This document shows positions 11,901 to 28,379 of a stretch of 64,000 nucleotides of DNA, one piece after another. The position numbers and the translations under genes are program-made. The notes under the pieces are model-generated. The model made no database searches and had not been told where the DNA came from. It was given only the letters and a program-made list of their open reading frames with translations. The stretch covers positions 1,559,501-1,623,500 of the forward strand of contig CAJHZI010000203.1 in NCBI GenBank assembly GCA_905160935.1, given 5' to 3'. The stretch is from Enchytraeus crypticus (taxonomy: Eukaryota; Annelida; Clitellata; Enchytraeida; Enchytraeidae). Each line of letters opens with the position of its first letter. Position 1 is the stretch's first letter.

Positions 11901-14900
11901 AAGTATGCTTTTACGCTAATGTGCAGGGTAGCAATATGGTAGATTGAATGTCGTGATTTGCTGTAAGCTTTTAACTATTTTATACTGTTTATTTTGGCCA
12001 TGTTTGTTCAGGGCACATGTGAGTGCTTTCGTGGCCTTTGTGTCGTTTTTCACTTTATCTCATGTATTTCTTTCGTATGATGTAGCCTAAAGTGAAATAA
12101 ACAAGATTCAATTCAATTCAAGTACACTGAGCGAATTTCTAATTTTTACACCAAATCTGGAAACTGCTACAATTAAAAGAGACAAACCTTCTTCAAGATG
12201 AGGCAGCATTTTATAGATAATGTTCTGCAGCGTAGCATCGTGCCTGTTGCACAGATCAAGAATTGTCACAAAATTCATAACTTGGCTGATACAACATAAA
12301 CATAACGGAACACTGGGTCAGGAAGCACAGATGCTTGTTTAAGACCCATTTCCTCCTTCCTCTCCATGGTTATTAGTAATCATTGCCTTTTGAAGGCGCA
12401 TCAATTGCAGCCGGCGCGGATTTAAGAATAACCTTCCATCACCCTGGAATTTTTTCCTTAATAAGTTTTTACCAACACTCGCTCTTCCAAGGTGGTCACC
12501 CACAATGTACTAACCGAGGTCGATGCAGCTTAACTTCGACAATTGACGCACAACTAAACCAAGTGCGCTAATCCCGCCGTCTACAAGTGGATTTAGAACT
12601 GAGCTTCTAACTTCTCAATCTCAATCTAGATAAATTCTCTAACTTAATTTCTAAATTCTCTGGTAATCTTATCTGATAGCTACTTTCTATGCTAGCTTAC
12701 ATAATACTTCTGCAATTTAGCAATTATATAAATTTAGACAAATATTTGGCAATTAAGAGAAATATTAGGTATATCATAAATATAAAGGCTTAACATCTGT
12801 AAATTGATTAACAGTGAAATCAATTAAGTTTATTTCTAAAGCATCACTCAATCAGTTAATATCAATTGCTAAAGAATCAGCTAAGCAGTAAGGCCACCAA
12901 GATAATAGATTCCAATTTCAGAATCCAACCCATTAAAGCACTGATGCTGATGAATCACAATGAAACCCGACCCAATCCTAGCAGCTCACATAAATATACA
13001 TGAATGTAACTAACGGATAGCCAAACATTCAAAGACCTATTGCACAATCCGCCACTATTAGAATTCGCATGTATCATAACTTTACATCACAGAATAATTT
13101 TTAAAGGAAACTAAATGTATCACTTCTTCAGAAATTATAAATATTGGAGTGGAATTTTTGCTATGGTCAATATCTAATACAACCCAACACAACCCAACCC
13201 AAGTGCCAACCCATACCAGGGCCATCTATGTCATTTAACCAATAAGTACATTTCTAACACCATTTCATTCAAAATGCCACAGACATTCAAACTAGATAGA
13301 TAATAACTCTAATGACAATAGGCAACATATTTGGCAGCTGAATCTCTGAAAGTGTGATTATTACGGATCAATAATAAAAAAAATCATTCCTAAATGACTA
13401 CATAACAGTCAACAACCAAATGTGCCTCAGTTGCACAATACCAGGACTATAAAATGCAATACCAGTTTGAAATTTTCTCAAAACCCATTTCGGACTCTAT
13501 TTGCGCTTAGGCTACTGAAGAATCAACCAAATGCACATAGTATGTGTCATAAGAAGCAACTAGACAAGAAATGCAGAAGGTTAAGAAAAACCACCTCAAA
13601 ACTCATTTCCCCCTAAGCTATAGTCTACAAGTAAAGCTTAAATAAGGCATTTATGCAGAGATTAACTGTTTCATCGACACAGTACTCTTCTTTTTCAGAG
13701 CACCACCAAGTGGCACGTTCAAGGTACATATTCATAGAATTTCATACTGTTTAATTCTGTTTACTCGCTCCTTAGATCAACAAGTTAATCCCTTTACAAA
13801 GTCTATGCCTTATCCATACCTTATGTAGCCTATAGCTTGGGAAAAGTATGGCTTCTGAAGTGGTTTGCCATTGCCTTACTCAGTTAGATGGATAAATTAC
13901 CATTTAATCCTGGGGGAAATATTTCATGGTAAGGTGGGTCCCCTCTAGCCATCCTCAGCTCCTGCCCTAGTCACCTCTTACGTACACGCAACAGATTGTT
14001 TGCAGTTGCCCTATTCTGCAGTGGTCCAACCACACCCGTGCACAACACGGTCCTCTTATGGAGTGTGAAAGCAGAATATGAGTAAGATTTGGACCTTGGA
14101 CACTTAGCAGAACACTTCAGAAAACAGAGAAAGAGACGATACCTGACATTGACAAACGGATCAGTGGGATGAATCTGTAGACAGCAGACGGGACAGAGCA
14201 GTCTGTTACTGGCTATGTACTTTACCAGACAAGTCTTACAAACTGCGGCACATTAATAATTAATTAATCAATTAAATCACGAAGTAATTCAGAAATTAAT
14301 TAAATTATTTACTAATTAGCATGTTAATTAAAAAATTAGTTCATAAATAGATGTATTGCGGAGACACCCCAGGAATACATTTATATAATGAGTGAAGTTC
14401 TATTTAAAATATATAACACGTTAGTGTTAAACCTGGTAATAGAGTTACTCTGATATTGATAAATAAAATATCAGTGCTGTTTATGAAGTAGGCTGATTGG
14501 TCAGTGATTGATTAGTATGCTTTAGGCGTGCGACCTTTAAGTTACTAACTATGCTGCAATGCTCAATATATACCAAATTATGGTCCAAATAACAACTTAA
14601 TCTGCAGCTTAAGATTAAGTAATTCCAGGATTAAGTCTTAATTAGTAAGTACGGTTATGAGATGTACAGTAAATCTGTATCAAGACTAAAATGACAAAGC
14701 CAAGTTTAATGTCATTTTATCGTTTCGAAAGCATATGGGGAAAGAACTAAAAGTACTTAAATTTTATGGCACTAATTTAATGCAGAATGAATGTCATTTA
14801 TTCACTAACACTGAATCTGTAACAAATAACGCAACACATAACGTCATAAACGCATTCACTCAAATTAATTTACAGAAACATATGAAATGGCTGATACATA

Positions 14901-15034
14901 CATGAATGCAGGCACTCTGTGATGGTGACCGCTGAATAGAGATATCCAAAGCATAGGCCACACGTTATAAAGTGATTTATCTCCGAAAGATTTACTTTTA
15001 CGTCAGGCATCTCAGACATCATCATCAGTGACAT
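4865..15034 (-). CDS. PCGF6: Polycomb group RING finger protein, PCGF6-like (9 coding exons, 694 aa)
   Basis: Coding exons in order: 15034-14902, 14242-14143, 12243-12188, 11061-10996, 9989-9593, 8611-8566, 7800-7699, 6924-6847, 5971-4865. All junctions are GT-AG and phases close to 2085 nt with a TAG stop. Residues 25-64 form a RING with ligands C25, C28, C41, H43, C46, C49, C61, C64 and the PCGF signature ITECLHSFCKTC. Residues 79-118 follow the PCGF pattern LQ-IIYK-LP-LEE. Residues 119-250 are a Ser/Ala/Thr-rich insert. Residues 267-349 are a RAWUL domain. The end of RAWUL (GSYLLHNTLD ... LVILHY) and the post-RING LEE-rich helix resemble PCGF6 more than the other PCGFs. Residues from about 349 to the end are an octapeptide-repeat tail that vertebrate PCGF6 lacks. 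PCGF proteins pair with RING1 as the core of PRC1 ubiquitin ligases on chromatin. The start is the ATG at 15034; the frame is open back to an ATG at 15082, and ATGs at 15025, 15022, 15019 and 15010 are alternatives. Family assignment is firm; the PCGF6 subtype is likely. Confidence 0.87.
5042..5905. repeat. 24-bp coding minisatellite with an 11-unit higher-order period
   Basis: Thirty-six 24-bp units. Units 5-14 (5570-5809) recur almost exactly as units 16-25 (5306-5545), offset 264 bp, showing a recent block duplication. Because 24 is a multiple of three, other frames and the plus strand are also open; those are shadows. Confidence 0.92.
6316..6430 (+). mobile_element. Diverged SINE-A copy
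   Basis: Carries the A-box-like TGGTAAGATATCTGACCG, a B-box-like GAGTTCAAATC and the SINE-A 3' segment ending GAAACTGACGTTAAC. It lies in the last PCGF6-like intron. Confidence 0.7.
6847..6924 (-). CDS. PCGF6: PCGF6-like exon 8 (RAWUL middle)
   Basis: Encodes ILLFSGSYLLHNTLDVALM and seven more residues, equivalent to the PCGF6 'DHLLEQYQTL' region. Acceptor TTTAACAG, donor AAG|GTTCTG, phase 0 at both ends. Confidence 0.85.
7128..7430 (+). mobile_element. Interspersed repeat F
   Basis: Shares long matches with 49390-49610 (GATTTAACGTCC, GATGTCAGGGACATCCC, GCCGGTCCGGTGATC) and, inverted, with about 35740-35850. Probably a SINE; its head is not recognised. It lies in a PCGF6-like intron. Confidence 0.6.
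7699..7800 (-). CDS. PCGF6: PCGF6-like exon 7 (RAWUL first half)
   Basis: Encodes NKYITLPGKAQVANLINYL and the following Lys/Leu-rich helix, the ubiquitin-like RAWUL start that binds PCGF partners. Acceptor TTGGTCAG within a (GATT)n-type array, donor AAG|GTTTGT, phase 0 at both ends. Confidence 0.87.
8135..8491. repeat. 15-bp tandem array of donor-like GTAAGTG motifs in an intron
   Basis: About 24 copies of a 15-mer, on the minus strand of the type GATGTGCCAGTAAGT or GACGTGCTTGTAAGT. They begin about 75 nt downstream of the exon 6 donor. Every unit carries a near-consensus 5' splice site on the gene's sense strand. The period is a multiple of three, so the minus strand is open for over 100 codons, but RAWUL continuity (exon 6 to exon 7) shows this is intron. 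Confidence 0.85.
8566..8611 (-). CDS. PCGF6: PCGF6-like exon 6 (small linker)
   Basis: A 46-nt exon encoding SSELEELLKDKPVP, joining the insert to RAWUL. Acceptor ATTTACAG, donor CCG|GTAAAT. Its length restores phase 0 exactly as exon 7 requires. Confidence 0.78.
8722..8852 (+). mobile_element. Strongly diverged SINE-A relative
   Basis: Only the tRNA-like B-box area (GGGCTCAAATCC) and the GGAAACTAGCGTTAAAC end can be aligned with SINE-A. Confidence 0.45.
9288..9520 (-). mobile_element. SINE-C copy
   Basis: On the minus strand it has a head (CCGGGTTGCTTGAAGAATAG), a body (GGTTGGTGAGCGCCTAGGCT) and the GATGATGATGA-type end seen on the RTE-like LINE at 59461. Sister copies lie at 31812-32012, 39700-39895, 35378-35525, 35955-36155, 37218-37405 and 54900-55165. 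Confidence 0.75.
9593..9989 (-). CDS. PCGF6: PCGF6-like exon 5 (Ser/Ala/Thr-rich insert)
   Basis: About 132 residues of low complexity, mostly Ala, Ser and Thr, with no recognised fold. It links the RING module to RAWUL and is probably disordered. Acceptor ATATTACAG, donor GG|GTAGGA. Phase fits both neighbours; otherwise the support is frame openness only. Confidence 0.75.
10362..10500 (+). mobile_element. SINE-A copy (tRNA-derived)
   Basis: A box TGGCGAAGTTGATAAGA, B box GGTTCAAATCC, then the family-specific 3' part ending TTAGCTTTACCAGCTTT. It lies in a PCGF6-like intron. Confidence 0.85.
10699..10822 (+). mobile_element. SINE-A copy, truncated at 3' end
   Basis: GGCTGGAGCCAATGGCGA start, intact B box GGTTCAAATCC, decayed 3' part. 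It is 200 bp from another copy in the same orientation. Confidence 0.8.
10996..11061 (-). CDS. PCGF6: PCGF6-like exon 4
   Basis: Encodes EELRKEKEFNKEHNVPVTK and two to three further residues, matching the charged helix and VP motif after the RING in PCGF proteins. Acceptor ATTGTAG, donor G|GTAGGA, phases 1 and 1. Confidence 0.85.
12188..12243 (-). CDS. PCGF6: PCGF6-like exon 3
   Basis: Encodes HDATLQNIIYKMLPHLEE, the conserved PCGF segment that follows the RING. Acceptor CAACAG, donor G|GTTTGT. Confidence 0.88.
12368..12580 (-). mobile_element. 5S-rRNA-derived SINE (SINE3-like)
   Basis: On the minus strand CGAAGTTAAGC ... CTCGGTTAGTAC ... GGGTGACCACCTTGGAA follows the 3' half of metazoan 5S rRNA (internal promoter region and beyond), preceded by GGGATTAGCGCACTTGG. 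Related pieces lie at 15955-16085, 16560-16770, 45345-45440 and 62152-62400. Confidence 0.7.
13688..14055 (-). mobile_element. SINE-B copy
   Basis: Long match to 735-1110 and 47255-47620, including GGTGGGTCCCCTCTAGCCAT and CCTATTCTGCAGTGGTCCAA. The LINE-like tail is at the left end. Confidence 0.75.
14143..14242 (-). CDS. PCGF6: PCGF6-like exon 2 (second half of RING)
   Basis: Acceptor GCCGCAG, donor AG|GTATCG. Supplies C46, C49, C61 and C64 (FCKTC ... CPVC) and the start of the post-RING segment (IHPTDPFVNVR). Confidence 0.9.
14902..15034 (-). CDS. PCGF6: PCGF6-like exon 1 (first half of RING)
   Basis: Encodes residues 1-44, with zinc ligands C25, C28, C41 and H43. The donor is T|GTATGT, leaving phase 1, and exon 2 completes a Phe codon (CLHS-F-CKTC). 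The cluster of Met codons near the start leaves the true initiation codon uncertain within 24 residues. Confidence 0.88.
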
Positions 15035-15954
15035 TGTGATCGTTAAATCGTGGACTCCTATTAAAACCCTTAGAGAAAACATGAAAAATGCATATTTAAA
15101 ATTTTTTTATATAATTTCACACACAATTGTATTTTTCATCTCTCCTTTAGTTCTTGTAAATTAAATAGTATTTAACTCTTACACGATGAATTTGTGTCCT
15201 GTGAAATAATGATATCATTAAAATACATAATTCACTACCAAACATGCAAATAATAACTGTCTATTTAAGGTTATATTATAGGCCTACTATCAGTTTTTAC
15301 TAATCCGGAAACAAAGCTTATTAAACAACGAGAACATAAAGCAATTAATTTTTTAATTACTCTTAACGCAAGGATATTTTTATTACTTTTAACACTCTAA
15401 TAAGTTGTTTTCAAAGTAATAATATTATTACAATTGTTTCTTAAATAGTACTATTGTTATGTTAATATTAATATTATTTATTTCGTTTATCCTCTTAATA
15501 TATCATCCGCTGTGATTATTTAATGACTTCAACAATCGCATTTAAAAATTCGTATACTACACGTTATACCTAGAGTTCGTATGTAAATTACGCAAAAATA
15601 TAACAAAATCAGATTCCATGCAAATCACAATTGAACCTTCCGCAAATATCGCTCATGTAAACAGGCTTATACAACACTTGCTTATACAACTTGTTTCCAC
15701 TTTTTTTCTATCACAATAAATGAATGCATGGACCAACAAAGTGTTAGAGAGAACTTCTTATGTACCTATGGCATGGACCATAGAATAAAGAATATCTATT
15801 CTATATCTCTGGAATGGACACTCTCATATACCTTACTATCTTTGTCTACATCTATCTCTGCAGGCTTGAATTAGATATCTAATTTACTTAAGCTCCTTAT
15901 TTAAATGTCTAAGAGAATTAAGTTTATTTCCCTACCTAACTTAATTTAGGTTCC

Positions 15955-16085
15955 CTTGGTCGGCGGGATTTAGCGCACTTGGTTTAGCTGCACAGACAAT
16001 AAAAGAAGTTACTTCAGCTTCGGTTAGTAAGTTGTTGGGTGACTACCTTGGAAGACCAAGTATTAAATTAGCAGCTTCGATTGAC
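15955..16085 (+). mobile_element. 5S-rRNA-derived SINE, 5' part
   Basis: GGGATTTAGCGCACTTGG, then CTTCGGTTAGTAAGTTGT and GGGTGACTACCTTGGAAG, aligned with the 5S-like head of the copy at 12368-12580. Confidence 0.6.
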
Positions 16086-16559
16086 AATTCCTCGGAGTAT
16101 TGGAAGCTCTCCAAGCTCTCTTTCCAGCACATTCAGCACCGATCTTTCCACTTTAAGCACCCATTCATCTTTTCCAGATCATCCTTTCCTTCTGTGTGAA
16201 CAGTTTCATAGACGGTTGAAGACTTTTCTCTTTGACCTCTCCTATTCAACCATTGCACAGGAACAACACGTAAACCTCCATTCCACTTGTGTCCTTCTTA
16301 TTATTGAATTCCTGGATTTTGGCTTGCACCGTCTTTGGACCCCACACTTTCATCATCTGATTTGATTTGGTACATAGTGCTCAATGTTGTCATGGGATTC
16401 AGTAGCACTCGAACATCAGTTCACTGCTCAACGATAGATCTGTTCTCAACTGATGAATTGCTCTCTATACGCTACAGATCTATGATTTTCCTCCCTACAA
16501 TAATTACATAACGCAAATAAAAACGCAAAAATTCTATTACATTGTTGTTGTTCTCCTTA

Positions 16560-16770
16560 ACTCCGTGTTGTTAAAAGTCTTAACCATTCTATGGTCTTAA
16601 CGACTCCCTGGACCAGTGTAATTAAGTTAGGTTCATCTGGGTCGGCTGCAATCGATCAGCCCAGGAAAGACAAAGATTTCGAATAACCATGGAGAGGAAG
16701 GAGAAAATGGGTCTTAAAACCAACATATATGTACGTGCTTCCTGTCGCAGTACTTGTGCCTTTATAAAAA
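16560..16770 (+). mobile_element. 5S-type SINE, 3' part
   Basis: GGCTGCAATCGATCAGCC, AATAACCATGGAGAGGAAGG and AATGGGTCTTAAAACCA match the region downstream of the 5S-like head in the 12368-12580 copy. Confidence 0.55.
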
Positions 16771-18543
16771 TTTATTAATTAATAACTATTTTTCATATTT
16801 ATCTTTTCCTAATTCCTTTTAACTCTATTGATACCTAGGCGGCTAGGCCTATATAAAACGTGTTTCTTATATAACAGTTAATTCTAGATAATAAATAAAA
16901 TTATAGATAGGCCTACTTTAACCTAATATAGAAAATGATAAAATGTATCTCAAGGAAAATTACCAAGAAATCTGTTACAAATACATTATCCATATGTAAA
17001 AAATGATGAAGTTTATGAAGACAAAAGAAAATCTTTGAACTAAAATCATCAGAATAAAATATAAGTGGGATAGGACACATTTGAGTCTACATGAATAATA
17101 GCAAAAGCGCTTAAATATAGATAATTAAAGAATAAATAAGAGATAGTATGGAAAACAAACATAATTTAGTCAGACAATACAATAGGATATTAAATCTAAT
17201 CTTGCGGATGGCGATGTAAACGACATTGCTATAGATCAAGATCAGTGGAGAAGGGGGTTGGAGAGATTATTCTTATCTACGAAATGACGCCAAGCAGAGA
17301 TGACGTTCATCGATAATAAGTTCTTAAATACGCTATTTTTATTCGCCGCTAATAGTGTAACACAACTGTATACTATTACCCCTAGTCAGGGCATGTCTAT
17401 TTTTAGATTTTATTTCTCTATCTTTCCTGCGCGATAATTAGGAATCATTAGCTGCCATTAGATAGAGCATCGCGTGCTGGGTATATTGGACGTGCACTCT
17501 TTGTTTGGCACTTAAATTGCTCGCCGGCTTGGCTTTGGTTCCACAGTGGTCAATATTGGCAGTGACGACAGTCGCACTTTAGTTCTTGAGGCAATTCTAA
17601 ATTTATTTCTAGTATTTAATTAAAAGTCAACTCGCGTTCACTAATATATACATTATACATATCAACAAAAAATTGAACAAATTTATCCATTCATTACTAA
17701 AACTTATTACAGGCCATATTTCTTTGCAACCACGTAGTCGGAAAGAATATAACATAGTAAAATGGCATCTACCGGGTGGTGCAGACTTATTCTGTCGATT
17801 AATATTTCGATTTGGAACATTTCGAAATCCAATATGGCACCAAAATTTACTAATTTTACTGAAACTATCACATGGCCCACAGTTTTGCCGTCAGAAAGCT
17901 CAATTGTTGTTCAATGACAAGGTTTTCCGAAACTAAAATTCATTGGAAAAGTACTGATCACTGGATCAATAGATCGTCAAAAATTCAATATGGCCGCCTT
18001 CTCTCATTCAGATTTCTTGTTGAAGAAATTGTTAGTCAGTAACATTAAATTCTGCCAATTATGTCATTAGTAATATAAACGCTTAGCGGCGTTTCATTAA
18101 AACGTCTGAAAACATACAGGCTACACCTAAAGTAAACACAGCCAGAGCTCTATAAACCTAACTTTAACGTCTGTTTCCACATAAAATCGGGTACTGTCAG
18201 ACACTGCCCTACTGGAATTCGAATCGATAGCTTCTTGCTTATCTGACAACCTTGCTATTCATTCTGCCAATACAAATCCTACACTTCCCTAACTACTTTA
18301 CAGAGAACTGGTACAAGAAGAATGCAATTCTTTGCTTATTATACAATCAAGGTATAAGAGAAAGATTACAAAACAATTTTTGATCATATTTCTACTTAAA
18401 AGAGACAAACTTAATGCTATAATCCATGATGAAATTTTTAACCGGTGGACACTTAACGGCAGTCAACATTGTAGTCCAAGATATTGAATATTAGGGGATA
18501 TTCCGAGAGCAGTCAGTTCTACAGTCCATGACGACATCGAGCA

Positions 18544-24580
<6,037 letters not shown>

Positions 24581-25478
24581 AGTAAAATCTTCACTTAACC
24601 TAACTTAAGAAATTTTTTCTGTAACTAAACAAGAACTTCACACATCAGCAAAATAAATATTCAATTGCCACAGGAATAGAGGCAAATATTTACCCAAACA
24701 GTGCTTCATACATTTAACAAGAACTTTAATAAATTTCAAAAAAATTACTATTGATACATTTTAATGTTACAACAGATCTGAACATTTAATCAAATACTAA
24801 TACTCTAAGTTTACTAGGAATCTCTCTAATAGTCATGCAATTTAGAATATTATTTGTTCGAGAATTACAATTCAAACTGGGCTGATCTGGGGAAATATAG
24901 ATAAAGTTGTATAACAGCAGGTTAGCAGATTAAAGATTTAAACCAGCGCTCTCCCAATCACTAACACGAAATTGAGCAGGAAACTGGCACTAAACCTGGT
25001 TTTGACTTTGCTGATGTCCAAGTTGATCTCGGTGAAAACTAAAACTAAAACTAAACTAGCTCGGTGTGTAGTCAGGTCAGGTAGATGTTTCGACAGATTG
25101 TCCAACAATAGCCGGTTCGATTTTTGGATGAGCTTATCGAAGAACAAAACCCGGACATTCAATGAATCGAAACATGGACAATTAATTATAAATTGCTCAT
25201 AACAGCCAAAACAGGTGGCTTTAAAAGCAATATATAAAAGAAGGTCATATCACATATGAGTGGATCTTATGCTTAGCTGTTTCTTTGATATTCTGTAAAA
25301 AAACGTTTGGGCGATATTACGTTTTTTTTATAGAATATTCAATAGTAAAAAGCATGGTTTAATTTTTTAAAAAGCAATTACTGCTATTCCACAAATGTGC
25401 ACTTTTTATTTACTTAATAACTCATATTTCATAACTTTCATTTTTTTAACTTAAATTCCGAGAATATATATATATATA

Positions 25479-26187
25479 CAGTGGCAGATCCAGGAGGGGG
25501 CCCCCTTAGGCCCGACGAAAAATTAACCTATATTTTCATTGTTTCTATGACAATTGCATGTGTAAATATGTTTGTAAGGGCAGTGGTTGGGGGGGAGGGT
25601 ACGAGAGGGAACTCAGTTCCACTATAGTTCGAATTTCTTCAAATGTGGACCCACTAGGGGCCCATATATTTGGTATTCTAGGAGGGCTGTATAATGGATG
25701 GGTGGGGCCCGAAAAATGTTGACTGTTTCACTTGCTCTTAATTTTTACATAAACCACTGTACAAGAGAAGAAAATGGTGTGATTAAAATATGTGAAATCT
25801 GTCCCGGAGTAGTGGTGCAAACAGCCATGGCTGGGAGGGGCTCCCTACCGCCAAAATTAGGTCACTTTTGCAATTCGTCCAGATCCACTGAGTTTCTTCG
25901 AAGGTGAAAAAATTAACCTGCTTTTTTCTAAACAAATGTAGGATTTTAGGCATTTTAGGTTTTCCCCTGACTTTAGCATGGGTATGACTGGGGGGGGGGG
26001 GGGGTAAGATAGGCCTACGCAAATACACTCTCTCTATGAGCCGAGCGAAGTAGTGAAAAATTTCCAACCCCCCCACAGCATGTTTTCTAGTTGCTTCACA
26101 TGCCCCGAAGAATGCATGGCGTATGCAAAAATTTGTACTCTCAAAAAAAAATGTAGAGCCCCCCCTTAAAAATTCCTGAATCTGCCC

Positions 26188-26190
<3 letters not shown>
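25479..26190. mobile_element. Non-autonomous DNA transposon with terminal inverted repeats
   Basis: The left end CAGTGGCAGATCCAGGA and the right end (complement CAGGGGCAGATTCAGGA) are inverted repeats. G-rich and C-rich runs follow the TIRs inside. It sits between TATATATA runs that could be target duplication or a TA-rich target. No transposase frame. The TIR style (CAGGGGC...) resembles hAT-type elements; the superfamily is an inference. Confidence 0.75.
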
Positions 26191-26228
<38 letters not shown>

Positions 26229-27024
26229 CTATGGCGTCTCTTTGTGGACAAAAGAGTAGTCTCTTACAGCCTTCCTCCTCCACCAATCACGATCCATGGC
26301 GAGATCATATACTTTACCACCAGAAAGATTAAATTCAGTATCTATTAAACTTAAATCTTTATTATATTGTCTTATTAAATTATGCTTATTTCACATACCT
26401 ATCCTTAATTTATTACTTGTTAATCAAAGTTTATGAGCTTTCCTTATTTGTGTGTTTTCGGGTAATCTTATCATATGTCCTACCCAACTTAACCCGTTTT
26501 TAATAATTTTCACGCCAGAGTTTCTTTAGTCCTTTCATATACTTTTGATTAATTTTTGATTATGTATGAATAGTATATATTTAATAGATTTCTTAGGAAT
26601 TTTCTGCGAAATACATCTATTTCATTTTCTAAAGTCTTTGTTAATGCCCACAATTCACTATTGTATATAAAAATGGGATTTATATACATATTGAATATTT
26701 TTATTCAAACTATTATATTTAGCTTTCTATTTGTTAATTTTGATTTATATTTATTATATGCGATCATTGCTAATTGTTTCCTATGATTTATATCTTTATT
26801 AGTATCTATACTAACATACCGATCTATACTAACATACCGATAAAATAAAGAGCAAAATAATCAAATACTATTGTAAACAATGAAGCTGAAATAAGAACAA
26901 GCTCAACAGCTGACAGTGAGTTCGAGTTTCAACTAGTAAAATCTCAATGGTGAACGCAGTGCTTTCGATTTACCAAAATTTACCAGAACTGCTACCATCT
27001 TTCGTTACTCAATCACTCACTTAG

Positions 27025-27790
27025 TTAGCAGCAACAGGGAAGAAAGCCAAGGGCTTATTTTAATCCCCAATCATACATGATCACAACATCCAGCTTATTT
27101 TTAAAACTATTCACCGACACCGCATTCGCAACCTCCTCACTCAAAGAGTTTCACCTATCAATCAGCCTTCGAGATAAAGAAAACTTTCCCAAGTCTGTCC
27201 TTATGCTAGGCTTAAACAACTTCTAGCTATGACCTCTTAAACCATTATTGGAGAATTTGAAAAAATCTGTTGCTCATAATTCGGTAAGCCAATGAATTAT
27301 TTTAAAAACCTCTCTAAGATTACTTCTAATTCTCTTGATTTCTAGGGTTGTCAGTTGAACTTCCCTTAGCCTCTCCTCATACCCTAATGCTTTGAATCCC
27401 TTAATAGTTCTTAATGCTCTTCTTTGCACTGCTTCAATATCCTTCCTGTGGTGTAGTCTCCACACTGACATACAATACTCCAGATGAGGTCGAATCAAAG
27501 ATTTATACAATCTTAAAACATTGTCTTTATCTCTACTTTTGAACGTTCTCTTTATTAATCCTAAGGTCCTATTGGCTGTTTCAACAGCAACAGTACATTG
27601 TTTCCTCACTTTGAGATCCTGGCCTAATAAATTTCAATTTATTAGGCTACCCCTAAATCCTTCTCCTCACTCACTACATGCAGTATCATTAGTTACAACA
27701 TATTCTTTATTAGGGTTATTTTTACCAAAAGTACCTTACACTTGTCCACATTGAATTCTAAGCCCCATTTTTGGCACCACTTACTTAGCA
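27025..27790 (-). pseudogene. CR1/Jockey-like LINE fragment (reverse transcriptase C-terminal part)
   Basis: An intact stretch at 27609-27274 reads TANRTLGLIKRTFK-type sequence, with SLIRPHLEYCMSVW and VQRRALRTIKGF, typical of the thumb region of this LINE group. Upstream (to 27790) a WCQKWGLEFNVDKCK remnant and downstream a NSLSEEV ... NSFKNKLD remnant are interrupted by stops, so the copy is dead. Confidence 0.85.
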
Positions 27791-27872
27791 CGTAAGTGTA
27801 AGTTGATGTAGCCCAAAATAAGAATATGGAATAAGAAGACTTTTATAAGGGAAATTAATTGTTATTGTTGAA

Positions 27873-28010
27873 CTGGCTGGAGCCAGTGGCGAAGTCGATA
27901 AGATACTCTACCGCGGATCAGTAGATACGGAATTCAAATCCTAGGATCGTCCGTCACTGACATCGCTTTCGATTGAGGAAACTGAAGTTAACCTTTTCTT
28001 TACCAGCTTT
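27873..28010 (+). mobile_element. SINE-A copy
   Basis: CTGGCTGGAGCCAGTGGCGA start, B-box-like ATTCAAATCC, GAGGAAACTGAAGTTAACC and TTTACCAGCTTT end. Confidence 0.85.
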
Positions 28011-28079
28011 TTGGAATAGACTTTAGAAAACAAACTAATTTCAATTTCATTTTTTAGCTATTCTCTGTCTCATATTCTC

Positions 28080-28270
28080 TGTCTTTCCGACTCTTCGCTT
28101 ACCTATGCAGGTCCATATATGAATGGATCATCTAACATTAATTCCTAATCTCGGCCTGCTTTAATCTTTATTTACGTCCATTCTGCCTTCTCTGTTCTCT
28201 TCTAGTAGACCCCCTCCCTTGAATGTGCCCCATCCTATTCTTCTTCCTATTTCTTAATGCATTTATTAAC
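28080..28270 (-). mobile_element. LINE-1 family 3' fragment
   Basis: On the minus strand, remnants of RNRKK-WGTF and the GRPRL / K-H-Y region common to 36680-37020. Confidence 0.6.
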
Positions 28271-28379
28271 TGTTTACATTTTTATAAAACCGACAAAATA
28301 TTTAGGATAGAGGCGATGGAAGATACTGAGGTAGGAATAACTATTGGAGGTTAATTGCCGAAAGACGTGTGGTTTTCAT

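Larger units (their letters stand above)
15035..18543. other. Intergenic region between PCGF6-like gene and POLR2C
   Basis: It should hold the PCGF6-like promoter and the POLR2C 3' UTR. Apart from 5S-SINE pieces (15955-16085, 16560-16770) I recognise nothing. The longest plus-strand frame (17673-17936, 87 codons) resembles no family I know. Confidence 0.5.

Noticed and set aside
14870..15082. Upstream Met at 15082 as the PCGF6-like start
   Set aside because: The frame is open, but the extra residues do not resemble a PCGF N-terminus and the Met at 15034 is closer to the usual leader length. It remains possible.
17673..17936. 87-codon plus-strand frame between PCGF6-like gene and POLR2C
   Set aside because: No recognisable family, no splice context and composition like the flanking DNA; too weak to call a gene.
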